Position numbers and translations under genes: made by a program
Source: Gammaproteobacteria bacterium
GTDB lineage: Bacteria; Pseudomonadota; Gammaproteobacteria; Pseudomonadales; Pseudohongiellaceae
DNA length: 64,000 nt
Direction of reading: 5' to 3'
Assembly (NCBI GenBank): GCA_041395725.1
Contig: JAWKZW010000001.1
Location: forward strand, 3,726,501 to 3,790,500
Shown here: positions 1 to 9,604 of the stretch, one piece after another
Numbering within the stretch: the first letter of the stretch is position 1
How the letters are laid out: the number at the start of each line of letters is the position of its first letter
Notes under the pieces: model-generated
Told to the model about the DNA's origin: nothing
The model's database searches: none
What the model saw: only the letters and a program-made list of their open reading frames with translations

Positions 1-1
1 C

Positions 2-742
2 AGCGTTACCCCGTTACGCAGCCTGCTGGGCCGATCCCTGGACGAGGCCAAGGGGTTTGAGGTTCTTGGCGCCGCCGATTTTGGCTTCTATGGTAATGAC
101 AGCGTGGCCCTGATCCGCCTGGATCAGGCGCGGGAGTTGTTCTCGAATCAGCCGGTACAGTTGCGGTTACGGGTCACCGATGTGTTCGATGCCGCATTAA
201 TCGCCGAGCGGGCCGCGTCCGACGCGCTGGAGGCGGAAAACTTGCGGATTGTGCCATGGAATGAGAGTCAAAGCAGTCTCTTCGATGCCCTGCGCATGGA
301 AAAAATGCTCACCGGTTTCATGCTGCTGATGATCGTGCTGATCGGTGCGGTGAACATCGTCTCGACACTGGTAATGGTTGTCGCCGACAAGAGTTCCGAT
401 ATCGCTATTCTGCGCACCATGGGTGCCGGCAAGTGGTCGATCATGGGTATCTTTATTGTGCAGGGGAGTCTGGCCGGGCTGCTGGGAGTGGGGCTTGGTA
501 CCCTGTTGGGGGTCTTGATCACCCTCAACCTTGCCTCCATCAGCGCCGCCTTTGAGAACCTGATCAACAGCGTGCTGGCACCGGAACGGCTGTACATGAT
601 TTCCTATTTGCGAACCGAACTGATCTGGTCCGATGTGGCGGTCATCGCCTGTGCCGCGCTGGTGATCAGTTTTCTGGCGACACTGTATCCGGCCTATCGG
701 GCTGCCAGGGTCCAGCCAGCGGAGGTGCTGAGGTATGAATAA
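2..742 (+). CDS. lolC: Lipoprotein-releasing ABC permease LolC, 3' part only
   Basis: This is an inner-membrane subunit of the LolCDE complex, which extracts outer-membrane lipoproteins from the inner membrane and passes them to LolA. The reading frame is already open at base 2, so the N-terminus lies before the window. The visible part ends with the FtsX/MacB-type permease domain: a transmembrane segment around the LMIVLIGAVNIVSTLVM stretch, the conserved cytoplasmic DIAILRTMGA motif, two more membrane segments and the terminal YPAYRAARVQPAEVLRYE signature. It overlaps lolD by 8 bases, and lolE follows, so all three should be cotranslated. LolC and LolE are paralogues; I call this one LolC from its position upstream of lolD. 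Confidence 0.93.
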   Translation, partial: SVTPLRSLLGRSLDEAKGFEVLGAADFGFYGNDSVALIRLDQARELFSNQPVQLRLRVTDVFDAALIAERAASDALEAENLRIVPWNESQSSLFDALRMEKMLTGFMLLMIVLIGAVNIVSTLVMVVADKSSDIAILRTMGAGKWSIMGIFIVQGSLAGLLGVGLGTLLGVLITLNLASISAAFENLINSVLAPERLYMISYLRTELIWSDVAVIACAALVISFLATLYPAYRAARVQPAEVLRYE

Positions 743-1457
743 CGTGGTAGATGACGATCTTAAGCAGCGTCATAAGGGCACGCCAGTCCTGCAATGCCGG
801 CACCTCAAAAAAATCTACTCGGAAGGCCCTGGTCAGGTGCAGGTACTGTCCGACGTCAATCTGACTGTCTACCCCGGTGAACGGCTGGCCATTGTGGGTA
901 GCTCGGGTTCGGGTAAAACGACGCTGTTGAACCTGCTGGGCGGGCTGGACACACCCACTTCGGGTGAGGTGATCGTAGCGGGTAAAAATGCCGCCGCTCT
1001 TAACGAAACAGAGCGGGGTCGATTAAGAAACCGCTACCTGGGTTTCGTGTACCAGTTTCACCACCTGTTGGGCGAATTTACCGCCCTCGAAAATGTGGCC
1101 ATGCCGCTGTTGATCGCTAAAATGGACAGCCGTGAGGCCCAGCGGCTGTCCCGGGACATGCTGGCCAGGGTAGGTCTCGCCGACCGGTTGGAGCATAAAC
1201 CCAGTGAGCTGTCCGGGGGTGAGAGGCAGCGGGTTGCCATTGCCCGGGCTTTGGTCACCGACCCTCGCTGTGTGCTGCTCGATGAACCGACCGGCAACCT
1301 GGATCGTCACACCGCCCGTGAAATTCAGGCGTTGATGCAGGAGCTCAACAGGACGCTGGCCACCAGTTTTATTGTGGTTACCCACGACGAGGAACTGGCT
1401 GCGGCCATGGATCGCAGGCTCCTGCTGCGTGACGGCGAGTTGCGCGAGCATGAGTAA
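735..1457 (+). CDS. lolD: Lipoprotein-releasing system ATP-binding protein LolD
   Basis: This is the ATPase of the LolCDE lipoprotein exporter. The 240-residue length is normal for the family. The protein shows a Walker A motif (GSSGSGKTT), a Q-loop region with FVYQFHHLL that is typical of LolD, the ABC signature LSGGERQRVAIARAL, Walker B (CVLLDEPTGNLD) and an H-loop (VVTHDEE). The ATG overlaps the end of lolC by 8 bases and the gene end overlaps lolE by 8 bases. The same ATG-A(A/G)-TAA type junction at both ends points to translational coupling and fixed subunit ratios. Confidence 0.97.
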   Translation: MNNVVDDDLKQRHKGTPVLQCRHLKKIYSEGPGQVQVLSDVNLTVYPGERLAIVGSSGSGKTTLLNLLGGLDTPTSGEVIVAGKNAAALNETERGRLRNRYLGFVYQFHHLLGEFTALENVAMPLLIAKMDSREAQRLSRDMLARVGLADRLEHKPSELSGGERQRVAIARALVTDPRCVLLDEPTGNLDRHTAREIQALMQELNRTLATSFIVVTHDEELAAAMDRRLLLRDGELREHE

Positions 1458-2712
1458 AGGCGATTCATTCTGGCTGGCGCGTTTTATCGCTACCCGTTAT
1501 ATCAGCGTCGGCAAGCGCAGCCAGCTGGTGTCTTTCATGTCGGCGATTTCCATTTTCGGGCTGGCACTCGGCGTCACCATTCTGATCACCGTTCTTTCTG
1601 TAATGAATGGTTTTGATCGAGAGGTCAGAGAGAATATTCTTGGCATACTGCCGCATATCACTCTTTCGACTCAGGAAAACTTCGACCTGCAGCGCTGGCA
1701 GGAAATGGAACATATGGTTCTGAGGCGGTCTGACGTGGAGGCTGTGGCCCCGCTGATCGAGCGGACCGGCATTGTTTCCACGGATCGCTTCAGCAAAGGC
1801 GTACTGGTTAATGGCATAGATGCACAACGTGAGCAGAGCATCTCGTTACTGGACCAGTTTATGGTCAGCGGTTCCCTGAACGGCCTGAGCAGCGAGCGCT
1901 GGGGTGTGGTCGTCGGCCAGACACTGGCGACCAACCTGGGGGTGGGGGTCGGCGACAAGCTGGATCTGTTTTCTCTGGCGGTCAATATCAATCCACTGAC
2001 ACCGCTGCCTTCTTACCGGGCCTTCACCGTAGTGGGGATCTACCGGGTGGGAACCCTGGAGCTGGACAGCGAACTTGCCGTCATCAACATCGATGCTGCC
2101 CGGGTCCTGTTCAAGTTAAGAAATCCGTACACCGGGTTAAGGGTCAGGTTGCAGGATGTGCTGACGGCCGACCAGGTGCGTCTCGAATTGCAGCCGCAAA
2201 TGCCGGACGGTGTGCAGCTGACAACGTGGACCCAGCTGTTCGGCAGTAATTATGAAAACATTCTTTTCTCGCGGACCATTGTAGGGCTGATGCTGTGGCT
2301 GCTGGTGGCGGTGGCGGCATTCAATCTGGTGGTCAGTCTGATCATGGTGGTGCGGGACAAGCGCTCCGATATTGCCATTCTCAGAACCATGGGAGCGAGC
2401 CCGGCCACCATCGGGCGCATCTTCATGCTGCAGGGTTTCATGGTCGGTGTGATCGGCGTCGGCATCGGCCTGGTCCTGGGAGTCCTGCTGGCGTTGGGAG
2501 TAGGGGATTTCGCCGAACTGCTGGAATCCTGGCTGGGCTTTCAGTTGCTCAATGCCGAGGTTTATCCGATCGATTTCCTGCCTTCGGAAATCAAGGTGTC
2601 GGACCTGGTCGGCATCTCAGTGGGAGTCTTGCTGCTGTCCATGGCAGCTGCCCTCTATCCGGCCAGACGGGCTGCGGCGGTGCAGCCTGCTGAGGCCCTG
2701 CGAACCGAGTAA
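1450..2712 (+). CDS. lolE: Lipoprotein-releasing ABC permease LolE
   Basis: This is the second permease of the LolCDE complex, 420 residues long. I place the start at the ATG at 1450, which overlaps the lolD stop. The protein then begins MSKGDSFWLARFIATRY, and the first membrane segment (FMSAISIFGLALGVTILITV) falls where LolC/LolE proteins have it. The frame is open further upstream, but that stretch lies inside lolD. A large periplasmic domain follows, then the FtsX-type domain with DIAILRTMGA and the terminal YPARRAAAVQPAEALRTE. About 275 bases without a recognisable gene separate it from comEC. Confidence 0.95.
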   Translation: MSKGDSFWLARFIATRYISVGKRSQLVSFMSAISIFGLALGVTILITVLSVMNGFDREVRENILGILPHITLSTQENFDLQRWQEMEHMVLRRSDVEAVAPLIERTGIVSTDRFSKGVLVNGIDAQREQSISLLDQFMVSGSLNGLSSERWGVVVGQTLATNLGVGVGDKLDLFSLAVNINPLTPLPSYRAFTVVGIYRVGTLELDSELAVINIDAARVLFKLRNPYTGLRVRLQDVLTADQVRLELQPQMPDGVQLTTWTQLFGSNYENILFSRTIVGLMLWLLVAVAAFNLVVSLIMVVRDKRSDIAILRTMGASPATIGRIFMLQGFMVGVIGVGIGLVLGVLLALGVGDFAELLESWLGFQLLNAEVYPIDFLPSEIKVSDLVGISVGVLLLSMAAALYPARRAAAVQPAEALRTE

Positions 2713-2987
2713 GCCAGAGCGCTAAGGAAAGTGACTCGGGTAACGGGTTCCGACTCTCGGATCAGGCTTGAAGTCACCTCTGTCCCGTTGCGAAAGCTGC
2801 CTCATCGCGTCGCGCAATAGTCCGTGGATGTTGCGTTCAGGGTGAAATCCGAAAAGCAATCACAGAGTTGCCCGATCCCTAACCGGGCGGCGCAGCAGCG
2901 CGCTGCCATCAGAATTCCGCAGATTGTGGCGCAGGGCTGAAGCCGGGACTAGGCTGTGGATATCGTTATCAGGCAGGGGCGCTCCCG

Positions 2988-5333
2988 ATGCGGACGGGGA
3001 TGTCGGCTTTCGTGCTGGGCATAATCACAGTAGCGTTCTGGCCACGCCTGCCCGCCTGGCAACCACTGGTGGCAGCGGGGCTGTTGCTCATTCTGGCCAG
3101 CGGCGTCAGCCTGCGCTGGGGCACGTCCCTGCCACCCGCTCTGGCACTGCTGCTGCGCTGCGCCGGTCTGCTGATGCTGGGAATGGGGTGGCATACAGGC
3201 GTCGCCCAACAGCAGTTGGGCCGCACACTGCCTGCCAGTCTGGAAGGACAGGACATCCTGGTCAGCGGCTATATCGCCAGCCTGCCGGAGGCACGGCCCG
3301 GTGGTCAGGGGTTTCAGTTCAGGCTGGAAAGCGGCCCAACCGATTTCGGGCGCGGCAGGATTCTGTTGAACTCCTACGGCAGCGAGGTTTATCAGGCCGG
3401 GCAGGTCTGGCAGTTGAAAGTCCGCCTGCAACGCCCCCACGGTTTTGCCAATCCGGCGACGTTTGACTATGAGGCCTGGCTGTTCCAGCAGGGCATCAGT
3501 GCCAGGGGTTACATCCGGGACGATCCTGAAAACCGTTACCTGGGAACTGATCGGATCACCTTGACCCGGTGGCGTGCGGCACTGCGGGACAGACTGTTGG
3601 CGGTCACAGCGCAGCTGCAGTTTCAAGGCTTGTTTCTGGCTTTGTCGCTGGGAGACCGCGCCGGCCTGCCGGACGCCCAGTGGGAGCTGTTCAGCCAGAC
3701 CGGCACCAATCATCTGGTGGTCATTTCCGGCCTGCACGTGGCCCTGGTGGCGGGCTTCTGCGCCTTCCTGGCGGGGCGCCTCTGGCGCTGCAGCGAGACG
3801 CTTCTGTACTGGCTGCCGGCACAACAGGCCGCGGCCCTGGCCGCCATGGTCGGGGCTCTGGTTTACAGCCTGCTGGCCGGCTTTGCGCTGCCCACCCAGC
3901 GGGCCCTGATTATGGTTTGTGTATTTATGCTGGCACGGCTGCTGAGTGTGCAGAGTTCACCGGCGTTCTCACTGCTGCTCGCGGCTCTGCTGGTCCTGTT
4001 GCTTGATCCGCTGGCGGTCACGGGGGCAGGGTTCTGGTTATCCTTTGTGGCCGTGGCAGTCCTGCTCCTGGTCTTTACCGGCGTGCCGATTGCCCGCCAC
4101 AGCAGAACCCGCCGGGCCTGGCAGACCCTGGTGTTACCCCAGCTGGTGGTGCTGCCGGGACTGCTGGTGCCGCTGGGACTCTGGACTGGCGGTATCTCCC
4201 TGCTGGCGCCGGTGGCAAACCTGCTGGCGATTCCGGTGGTGAGCTGGGCGCTGGTGCCCCTGTGTATGCTGGGCAGCCTGCTGGCAGTCATCTGGCCTCC
4301 CGCTGCCCAGGCAGTCTTTCAGTTGGCTGACCTGGTGGCGACCCTGCTGCTGGCCTGGTTGCAAGGGCTGGTGGCGCTGGTGCCATTCGGTACCTCCTGG
4401 CCGGTCAATCGCCTGGGGGTTCTGGGCACGCTGAGCGCGGCCGGCGGAGCTGCCCTGTGGCTGCTGCCCTGGCGCCGCGGCGCCCGGGTGCTGGCAGGCT
4501 TCCTGTTGCTGCCGTTTCTCTGGCCGGGGCGACCGGGCCCGGCACAGCCACAGCTGGCTGTGCACGTGCTGGATGTCGGGCAGGGACTGGCGGTTATTGT
4601 TCGCACCCCCGGGAACAGCCTGGTCTATGACAGCGGTCCACTTTATCCCAGCGGTTTCGACAGCGGCGTCGCGCTGGTTGTGCCGGTACTGCGTAGCTTC
4701 GGCATCGATACGGTGGATCGGCTCATAATCAGCCATGGCGACAACGATCATGCCGGGGGCGCGCGGGGATTGCTGGCGACGTTACCTGTGGGTGATGTGC
4801 TGGTCGGCGAGACGCTGACTGAATTGCCCGGCCGCACAAGTCCCTGTGTAAAAGGACAGCAGTGGCGCTGGGAGCGGGTTCAGTTCCGGATTCTGCATCC
4901 GGAGCCTGGCGGTGCCCGGCACGGAAACAACAGCTCCTGTGTATTGGAGATCCAGGTGGATGACCTGCGCATCCTGCTGCCGGGTGATGTGGACGCGGCT
5001 GTGGAGCGCCAGTTGCTGGCCGGTGACGCCGGGCTGGACGAAGTTACCGTTCTGGTCTCTGCCCACCATGGCAGTAACACCTCGTCCAGCTGGACATTTC
5101 TGGCGGCCACCCGCCCGGACCTGGTTGTCCACTCGGCGGGTTATGGCAATCAGTTCGGTCACCCCACGGCGAAAGTGCGTGACCGGATCGACACCCTTGG
5201 CATTGCGCAGTTGCTGACGGCAGAGCAGGGTATGATCAGCCTGTATTATGCAAGTCCGGGCCAGGCGCTTGAAGTGCTGCGGTACCGGGATCAGCGTCAG
5301 CGTTACTGGCACTGGTCAGATATCCCGAAATGA
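2988..5333 (+). CDS. comEC: DNA internalisation competence protein ComEC/Rec2
   Basis: This is an inner-membrane channel for single-stranded DNA entry during natural transformation. Its 781 residues show the full family layout: N-terminal membrane segments and an OB-fold-like region, the central Competence domain with many membrane helices (it starts near the GTNHLVVISGLHVALVAG motif typical of ComEC), and a C-terminal metallo-beta-lactamase-like domain from about residue 525. That domain carries LDVGQG, ISHGDNDHAGG and SAHHGSN. All metal-binding histidines and aspartates that I can see in these motifs are present, so the nuclease-like domain looks intact. The ATG at 2988 is used; a second ATG at 3000 is possible. 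The gene suggests competence, but no other competence gene is in the window. Confidence 0.93.
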   Translation: MRTGMSAFVLGIITVAFWPRLPAWQPLVAAGLLLILASGVSLRWGTSLPPALALLLRCAGLLMLGMGWHTGVAQQQLGRTLPASLEGQDILVSGYIASLPEARPGGQGFQFRLESGPTDFGRGRILLNSYGSEVYQAGQVWQLKVRLQRPHGFANPATFDYEAWLFQQGISARGYIRDDPENRYLGTDRITLTRWRAALRDRLLAVTAQLQFQGLFLALSLGDRAGLPDAQWELFSQTGTNHLVVISGLHVALVAGFCAFLAGRLWRCSETLLYWLPAQQAAALAAMVGALVYSLLAGFALPTQRALIMVCVFMLARLLSVQSSPAFSLLLAALLVLLLDPLAVTGAGFWLSFVAVAVLLLVFTGVPIARHSRTRRAWQTLVLPQLVVLPGLLVPLGLWTGGISLLAPVANLLAIPVVSWALVPLCMLGSLLAVIWPPAAQAVFQLADLVATLLLAWLQGLVALVPFGTSWPVNRLGVLGTLSAAGGAALWLLPWRRGARVLAGFLLLPFLWPGRPGPAQPQLAVHVLDVGQGLAVIVRTPGNSLVYDSGPLYPSGFDSGVALVVPVLRSFGIDTVDRLIISHGDNDHAGGARGLLATLPVGDVLVGETLTELPGRTSPCVKGQQWRWERVQFRILHPEPGGARHGNNSSCVLEIQVDDLRILLPGDVDAAVERQLLAGDAGLDEVTVLVSAHHGSNTSSSWTFLAATRPDLVVHSAGYGNQFGHPTAKVRDRIDTLGIAQLLTAEQGMISLYYASPGQALEVLRYRDQRQRYWHWSDIPK

Positions 5334-5451
5334 GGCCGATACTAATTCCTGGCATTCTTTCAGCAGAAATCCGCAGTGTGAATTCCCGCAAGGAATCCGG
5401 GCGGCGATGGGAATATGGTAAAGTATCGCGCGTAACAGCAGGAGAAACAGT

Positions 5452-6084
5452 GTGATTGAGTTAATTCGGGCAGGTGGGTGGCTCATGGTGCCCATCATTC
5501 TTTGTTCGGTGCTGGCCATAGCGATAGTGATCGAACGGTTCTGGACCCTCAGTGCGGCCCGCATAACCCCCAAGTATGTACTGGCCCAGGTCTGGACCTG
5601 GATCAAAAACAATCAATTGGACTCCGCCAGGCTGCGCGAGTTGCGGGTGTCCTCGCCACTGGGACAGATCCTCGCCACCGGGCTGGTCAACTCCAAGTAC
5701 GGCCGGGCCGCCATGATCGAGAGCATCGAGCAGACAGCGGCGCAAGTGGTGCACGACATGGAGCGCTACCTGAACACCCTTGGTACCATCGCGGCCATTA
5801 CACCACTGCTGGGGCTGCTGGGAACCGTAGTCGGCATGATTCGCGTGTTCAGTGAGATCATGTTGCAGGGTACCGGCAACGCGAGTGCTCTGGCGGGTGG
5901 TATTTCCGAAGCCCTGATTTCCACCGCGGCAGGCCTGTCGGTGGCAATTCCCACCTACATGTTTCACCGCTATTTCATCCGCAAGGTGGACAGCCTTGTC
6001 CTCAGCCTGGAGCAGGAATCCATCAAGCTGGTGGATGCCTTGCACACGGATCGTACCGTTGAGGTAAAAGAGAGCTATTCGTGA
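5452..6084 (+). CDS. exbB: ExbB/TolQ-family proton channel subunit
   Basis: This is a MotA/TolQ/ExbB proton channel protein, 210 residues, that would use the proton motive force with ExbD to energise TonB-type transport. It has an N-terminal membrane helix (GGWLMVPIILCSVLAIAIVIERFW) and two later helices around residues 105-130 and 145-165, including the conserved PLLGLLGTVVGMI segment. The start is GTG at 5452, chosen because an AGGAG ribosome site sits about 8 bases upstream. It overlaps exbD by 4 bases (GTGA). An exbBD pair directly upstream of msbA and lpxK is a known gammaproteobacterial arrangement. No tonB is present beside it. Confidence 0.92.
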   Translation: MIELIRAGGWLMVPIILCSVLAIAIVIERFWTLSAARITPKYVLAQVWTWIKNNQLDSARLRELRVSSPLGQILATGLVNSKYGRAAMIESIEQTAAQVVHDMERYLNTLGTIAAITPLLGLLGTVVGMIRVFSEIMLQGTGNASALAGGISEALISTAAGLSVAIPTYMFHRYFIRKVDSLVLSLEQESIKLVDALHTDRTVEVKESYS

Positions 6085-6521
6085 AGTTCAAGCGTAAAAT
6101 CCGCGAAGAGTTACCCATCAACATAACGCCACTGATCGATGTGGTGTTTCTGTTGTTGATTTTCTTTATGGTGACCACAACCTTTACCCGGGAAACCCGG
6201 CTGATGGTTAATCTGCCCGAAGCGGACGCGACGCCGTCAGAAGCGCTGCCCGATCAGGTTGAGATTACAGTCAGTCGCAATGGCACCTACACCATCAACG
6301 GGCGACCATTGGTCAATTCAGAAATAGCGACGCTGATGCAGGGACTGGAACAGGCTACACAGAGCGACAGATCGGTCCCCATCCTATTAATCGCCGATGC
6401 GGAAGCAACCCATCAATCTGTGGTTACCGCCATGGACGGGATAGGTCAGCTGGGGTTTACCCGGTTGAGTATCGCCACCCAGCGGCCCAACGATTCGGAA
6501 GACAGCACTGAAACGCAATAA
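6081..6521 (+). CDS. exbD: ExbD/TolR-family biopolymer transport protein
   Basis: This is the partner of the ExbB-like channel: one N-terminal membrane helix followed by a periplasmic domain, 146 residues. The conserved helix LIDVVFLLLIFFMVTTTF carries the aspartate that takes part in proton conduction in ExbD/TolR. The start is GTG and overlaps the stop of exbB, so the pair is translationally coupled. The C-terminal part (residues 55-135) matches the usual ExbD periplasmic fold. The msbA start lies 14 bases downstream. Confidence 0.92.
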   Translation: MKFKRKIREELPINITPLIDVVFLLLIFFMVTTTFTRETRLMVNLPEADATPSEALPDQVEITVSRNGTYTINGRPLVNSEIATLMQGLEQATQSDRSVPILLIADAEATHQSVVTAMDGIGQLGFTRLSIATQRPNDSEDSTETQ

Positions 6522-6535
6522 CAGGCACCCAGTCG

Positions 6536-8323
6536 GTGAGTAAAAGAGCCAAAACAAAGCTGGACCGACAAGTTCGATTCAAAGACAGCTGGATACTTTA
6601 CCGGCGCTTGCTGCGCTACGTGAAGCCACATCTGTTGGCCTTCGAGCTGAGTATAGTGGGCTACCTGATCTTCGCTGCGACCTCTGTCGCCACCGCCCAA
6701 TGGCTGGGGTGGACCGTGGACGCCATTGAATCCCAGAACTACGAGCAACTCAGAATCCTCAGCCCGGTGCTGTGTGTCGTGATTGTGCTGGTGCGCGGTG
6801 TAGGCGGCATTATGGGCAGCTACGGCATCGCTCATGTGTCCAATCACGTGGTGCACCGGGTGCGCTGTGAAATGATCCAGCACCTGATGAACCTGCCGGT
6901 CAGTTACTTCGACAAGAGCACCTCGGGTCGCCTGGTTTCCAAAGTGACTTACGACGTGACTCAGATCACTGGTGCCGCCAGTAACGCGCTGACAGTGGTG
7001 CTGCGGGAAGGGCTCACGGTCGTCGGCCTGATGGTGGCCCTGCTGGTTACCGATTGGAAGCTGAGCATGACATTTCTGGTGGTGGCTCCGGTTGTCGGCC
7101 TGACCGTGTCCGCGGCCGCAAAGCGCTTTCGCAAATACAGCACCAAGATGCAGGACTCCATGGGCAATGTGACCCAGATTACCAATGAGACAGTCCGGGG
7201 CCATCGGGTGGTACGCACCTTCGGCGCCAAGAATTTTGTTACCGATAAATTCAGTCGGGCGAGCGAGCGCAATCGCAAGCAGAACATGCAGATGACACTG
7301 ACCCAGTCTATCAGCACACCCCTGATTCAATTGTTTGTGGCCATTGCCATGGCGGTGCTGATCTGGCTGGCCATGTCGCCGGAATTCTTTGCCGACAAGT
7401 CGGCGGGCGATTTCGTCGCTTTTCTGACCATGGCCGGCTTGCTGGCTAAACCTATCCGGCAGCTTTCCCAGGTGAATTCTGTCGTACAGCGGGGCTTGGC
7501 CGCGGCTGAAAGTATTTTCGGCCTGCTGGACGAGGAGAGTGAAAAGGACCGTGGTGACTACCGTGTGGAGCGGGCTCAGGGCGCTCTGGAATTTCGTAAC
7601 GTCAAGTTTTCCTATGGCCGCGACATGGTGGCGCTGCACGACATCTCGTTCAAGGTGGAGCCGGGCCAGGTGATCGCCCTGGTCGGAAAGTCGGGCAGCG
7701 GCAAGTCTACACTGGTCAGTCTGATACCCCGTTTCTATGATTGTGATGAGGGGCAGATTCTGCTGGATGACGTGCCGATATCCGCTTATGCCCTTGGCGA
7801 TCTGCGCCGGCAGATCTCCCTGGTAACCCAGCAGGTGGTGCTGTTCAATGCCACGGTTGCCGAAAACATCGCCTACGGCACGCTGGACAGCATGGAGCGG
7901 CAGAAGGTACTCGAAGCGGCGAAGAACGCCCACGCCATGGAATTCATCGCCAAGCTGCCGGAGGGCATCGATACCGAAGTGGGCGATGAGGCCGGTCAAT
8001 TGTCCGGCGGCCAGCGACAGCGTATCGCCATCGCCCGGGCGCTGCTGAAGGATGCACCACTGCTGATTCTGGATGAGGCCACCTCGGCGCTCGATTCCGA
8101 ATCCGAGCAAGAGATTCAGAAAGCACTCAAGACCCTGATAAAGGGACGCACCACCATTGTTATTGCTCATCGTCTGTCAACTATAGAAAATGCCGACCAG
8201 ATTCTGGTGATGGATGAAGGCCGTATTATTGAGTGCGGGACCCATAGCGAGCTGCTTGCACTGGGCCGGCAATACGCGAAGCTGCATCGCATGCAGTTTT
8301 CGGATACGGCAGAAAGGAAGTAA
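6536..8323 (+). CDS. msbA: Lipid A export ATP-binding/permease protein MsbA
   Basis: This is an inner-membrane flippase for the lipid A core, an ABC exporter that works as a homodimer. It has 595 residues: a six-helix membrane domain (about 35-330) and a nucleotide-binding domain with Walker A (VGKSGSGKSTL), Q-loop (SLVTQQ), signature LSGGQRQRIAIARALL, Walker B (LLILDEATSALD) and H-loop (IVIAHRLS). The start is GTG at 6536. The stop overlaps the lpxK ATG by one base. Neighbouring lpxK and kdsB make lipid A and Kdo, so the assignment to MsbA rather than a general exporter is well supported by context. Confidence 0.95.
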   Translation: MSKRAKTKLDRQVRFKDSWILYRRLLRYVKPHLLAFELSIVGYLIFAATSVATAQWLGWTVDAIESQNYEQLRILSPVLCVVIVLVRGVGGIMGSYGIAHVSNHVVHRVRCEMIQHLMNLPVSYFDKSTSGRLVSKVTYDVTQITGAASNALTVVLREGLTVVGLMVALLVTDWKLSMTFLVVAPVVGLTVSAAAKRFRKYSTKMQDSMGNVTQITNETVRGHRVVRTFGAKNFVTDKFSRASERNRKQNMQMTLTQSISTPLIQLFVAIAMAVLIWLAMSPEFFADKSAGDFVAFLTMAGLLAKPIRQLSQVNSVVQRGLAAAESIFGLLDEESEKDRGDYRVERAQGALEFRNVKFSYGRDMVALHDISFKVEPGQVIALVGKSGSGKSTLVSLIPRFYDCDEGQILLDDVPISAYALGDLRRQISLVTQQVVLFNATVAENIAYGTLDSMERQKVLEAAKNAHAMEFIAKLPEGIDTEVGDEAGQLSGGQRQRIAIARALLKDAPLLILDEATSALDSESEQEIQKALKTLIKGRTTIVIAHRLSTIENADQILVMDEGRIIECGTHSELLALGRQYAKLHRMQFSDTAERK

Positions 8324-9378
8324 TGATGCGCGCGTTGGAACAGGCATGGTATCAAAAGGCAGGCTGGTTGATGCTGTTGTGGCCGTTCTCTGTCGTGTTC
8401 CGGTCGCTGGCAGCAATCAGGCGCCTTTACCACAGCGCGGCGGCACGGACCAATCCAACACCGGTACCGGTTATCGTGGTAGGCAATATTTCTGTGGGTG
8501 GCACCGGTAAAACCCCGTTCATAATCACTCTCGGGCAGGCACTGAAAAAGGCGGGCCTGAAGCCCGGCGTGATCAGTCGCGGATACCTGGGGAAGGCGCC
8601 AGATTACCCCTTTTTGGTAAAAAGCGATTCCAGTGTTGATGAGGTGGGAGACGAGGCGCTGCTTATTGCCCGGGTGCTGGATTGCCCGATGGTCGTCGAC
8701 CCTGATCGGGTGCGGGCGCTGGAAAAAATCTGCACCGACTATCAATGCGATGTAGTGCTCAGTGATGATGGTCTGCAGCATTATGCGTTGCCAAGAGACC
8801 TGGAGGTCGTGGTGGTTGACGGCGAGCGGCTGTTTGGCAATGGGCTGTGTCTGCCTGCGGGGCCCTTGCGGGAGCCGGTCAGCCGGCTTGATTCAGTTCC
8901 GTATCTCTTTATCAACGGTGAACCCAATCGAGACAAGGTGCCGCCACAACTGGCCCGCGCGCACCCGATACATCTGGAAGCCACCAGCCTGATCAACCTG
9001 CATACCGGGGCAAAGAAGCCGTTCAAGGCCGCGCCATTCAACATCGGCACCAGGGTTCATGCGGTAACCGGAATCGGCAACCCCAATCGTTTTTTCAAGC
9101 TGTTATCAACCCTGCCGTACGAGGTGCGACGTCACGATTTCCCGGATCACCACCCATTCAGTGCCGAGGATTTCGAGGCGCTGGCAATTGATGAGCGTCA
9201 CCCGGTCGTAATGACACAGAAGGATGCGGTAAAATGCGAGGAATTCGCCGGCCCCAATTACTGGTACCTGGCCGTGGAGATGAAACTGCCCGGGCAGGTG
9301 CTCACGCAACTGGTGAACGATATTCAGCGGCTGGTCAGCGAGAAGCAGCAGTCTCCCGCAGCGGTAGAGAAACTTTAA
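8323..9378 (+). CDS. lpxK: Tetraacyldisaccharide 4'-kinase LpxK
   Basis: This enzyme phosphorylates the 4' position of the lipid A disaccharide precursor at the inner membrane. It has 351 residues. An N-terminal membrane-anchoring segment (WLMLLWPFSVVFRSLAAIRR) is followed by the P-loop VVGNISVGGTGKTP, and the conserved LSDDGLQHY segment and the PAGPLREP motif are visible. It is immediately coupled to msbA and is followed after 31 bases by the Trm112-like gene and then kdsB, which is the usual gammaproteobacterial order. Confidence 0.95.
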   Translation: MMRALEQAWYQKAGWLMLLWPFSVVFRSLAAIRRLYHSAAARTNPTPVPVIVVGNISVGGTGKTPFIITLGQALKKAGLKPGVISRGYLGKAPDYPFLVKSDSSVDEVGDEALLIARVLDCPMVVDPDRVRALEKICTDYQCDVVLSDDGLQHYALPRDLEVVVVDGERLFGNGLCLPAGPLREPVSRLDSVPYLFINGEPNRDKVPPQLARAHPIHLEATSLINLHTGAKKPFKAAPFNIGTRVHAVTGIGNPNRFFKLLSTLPYEVRRHDFPDHHPFSAEDFEALAIDERHPVVMTQKDAVKCEEFAGPNYWYLAVEMKLPGQVLTQLVNDIQRLVSEKQQSPAAVEKL

Positions 9379-9409
9379 CCAAAACCAAGCGAGTAGCTGG
9401 ATTGTCCCT

Positions 9410-9604
9410 ATGAGTCTTGATCACAAATTACTGGGAGTTCTGGTTTGCCCGATCTGCAAGGGCGAACTGATTTACGACCGTGAGGCAGCAGAATTGATCT
9501 GCCGACCCGACCGGCTTGCCTATCCCATTCGCGACGATATACCGGTGATGCTGAGCGATGAAGCCCGGCCTCTGAGCGAACAAGAATACGAGAAATACCA
9601 GTGA
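9410..9604 (+). CDS. Trm112/YcaR-family small protein
   Basis: This is a 64-residue Trm112-like protein with a zinc-ribbon-like fold. The motifs are LLGVLVCPICKGELIYD at the N-terminus and YPIRDDIPVMLSDEARPL near the C-terminus. Only the CPxCKG pair is a recognisable metal-binding motif; a third cysteine appears at LICRPDRLAY. Relatives lie between lpxK and kdsB in most gammaproteobacteria (E. coli YcaR). Trm112 proteins activate methyltransferases in eukaryotes, but the bacterial role is not settled. The stop codon overlaps the kdsB GTG start by 4 bases. Confidence 0.93.
   Translation: MSLDHKLLGVLVCPICKGELIYDREAAELICRPDRLAYPIRDDIPVMLSDEARPLSEQEYEKYQ

Noticed and set aside
5816..5855. Frameshifted second copy of exbB in another frame
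   Set aside because: The frame at 5478-5855 is only a shadow of the exbB gene; there is no independent start site or domain.
6446..8170. 574-codon open frame antisense to exbD/msbA
   Set aside because: It is the complement of clear exbD and msbA coding sequence; high GC and regular codon use keep the antisense frame open. Its composition (His and Gln rich) is not protein-like.
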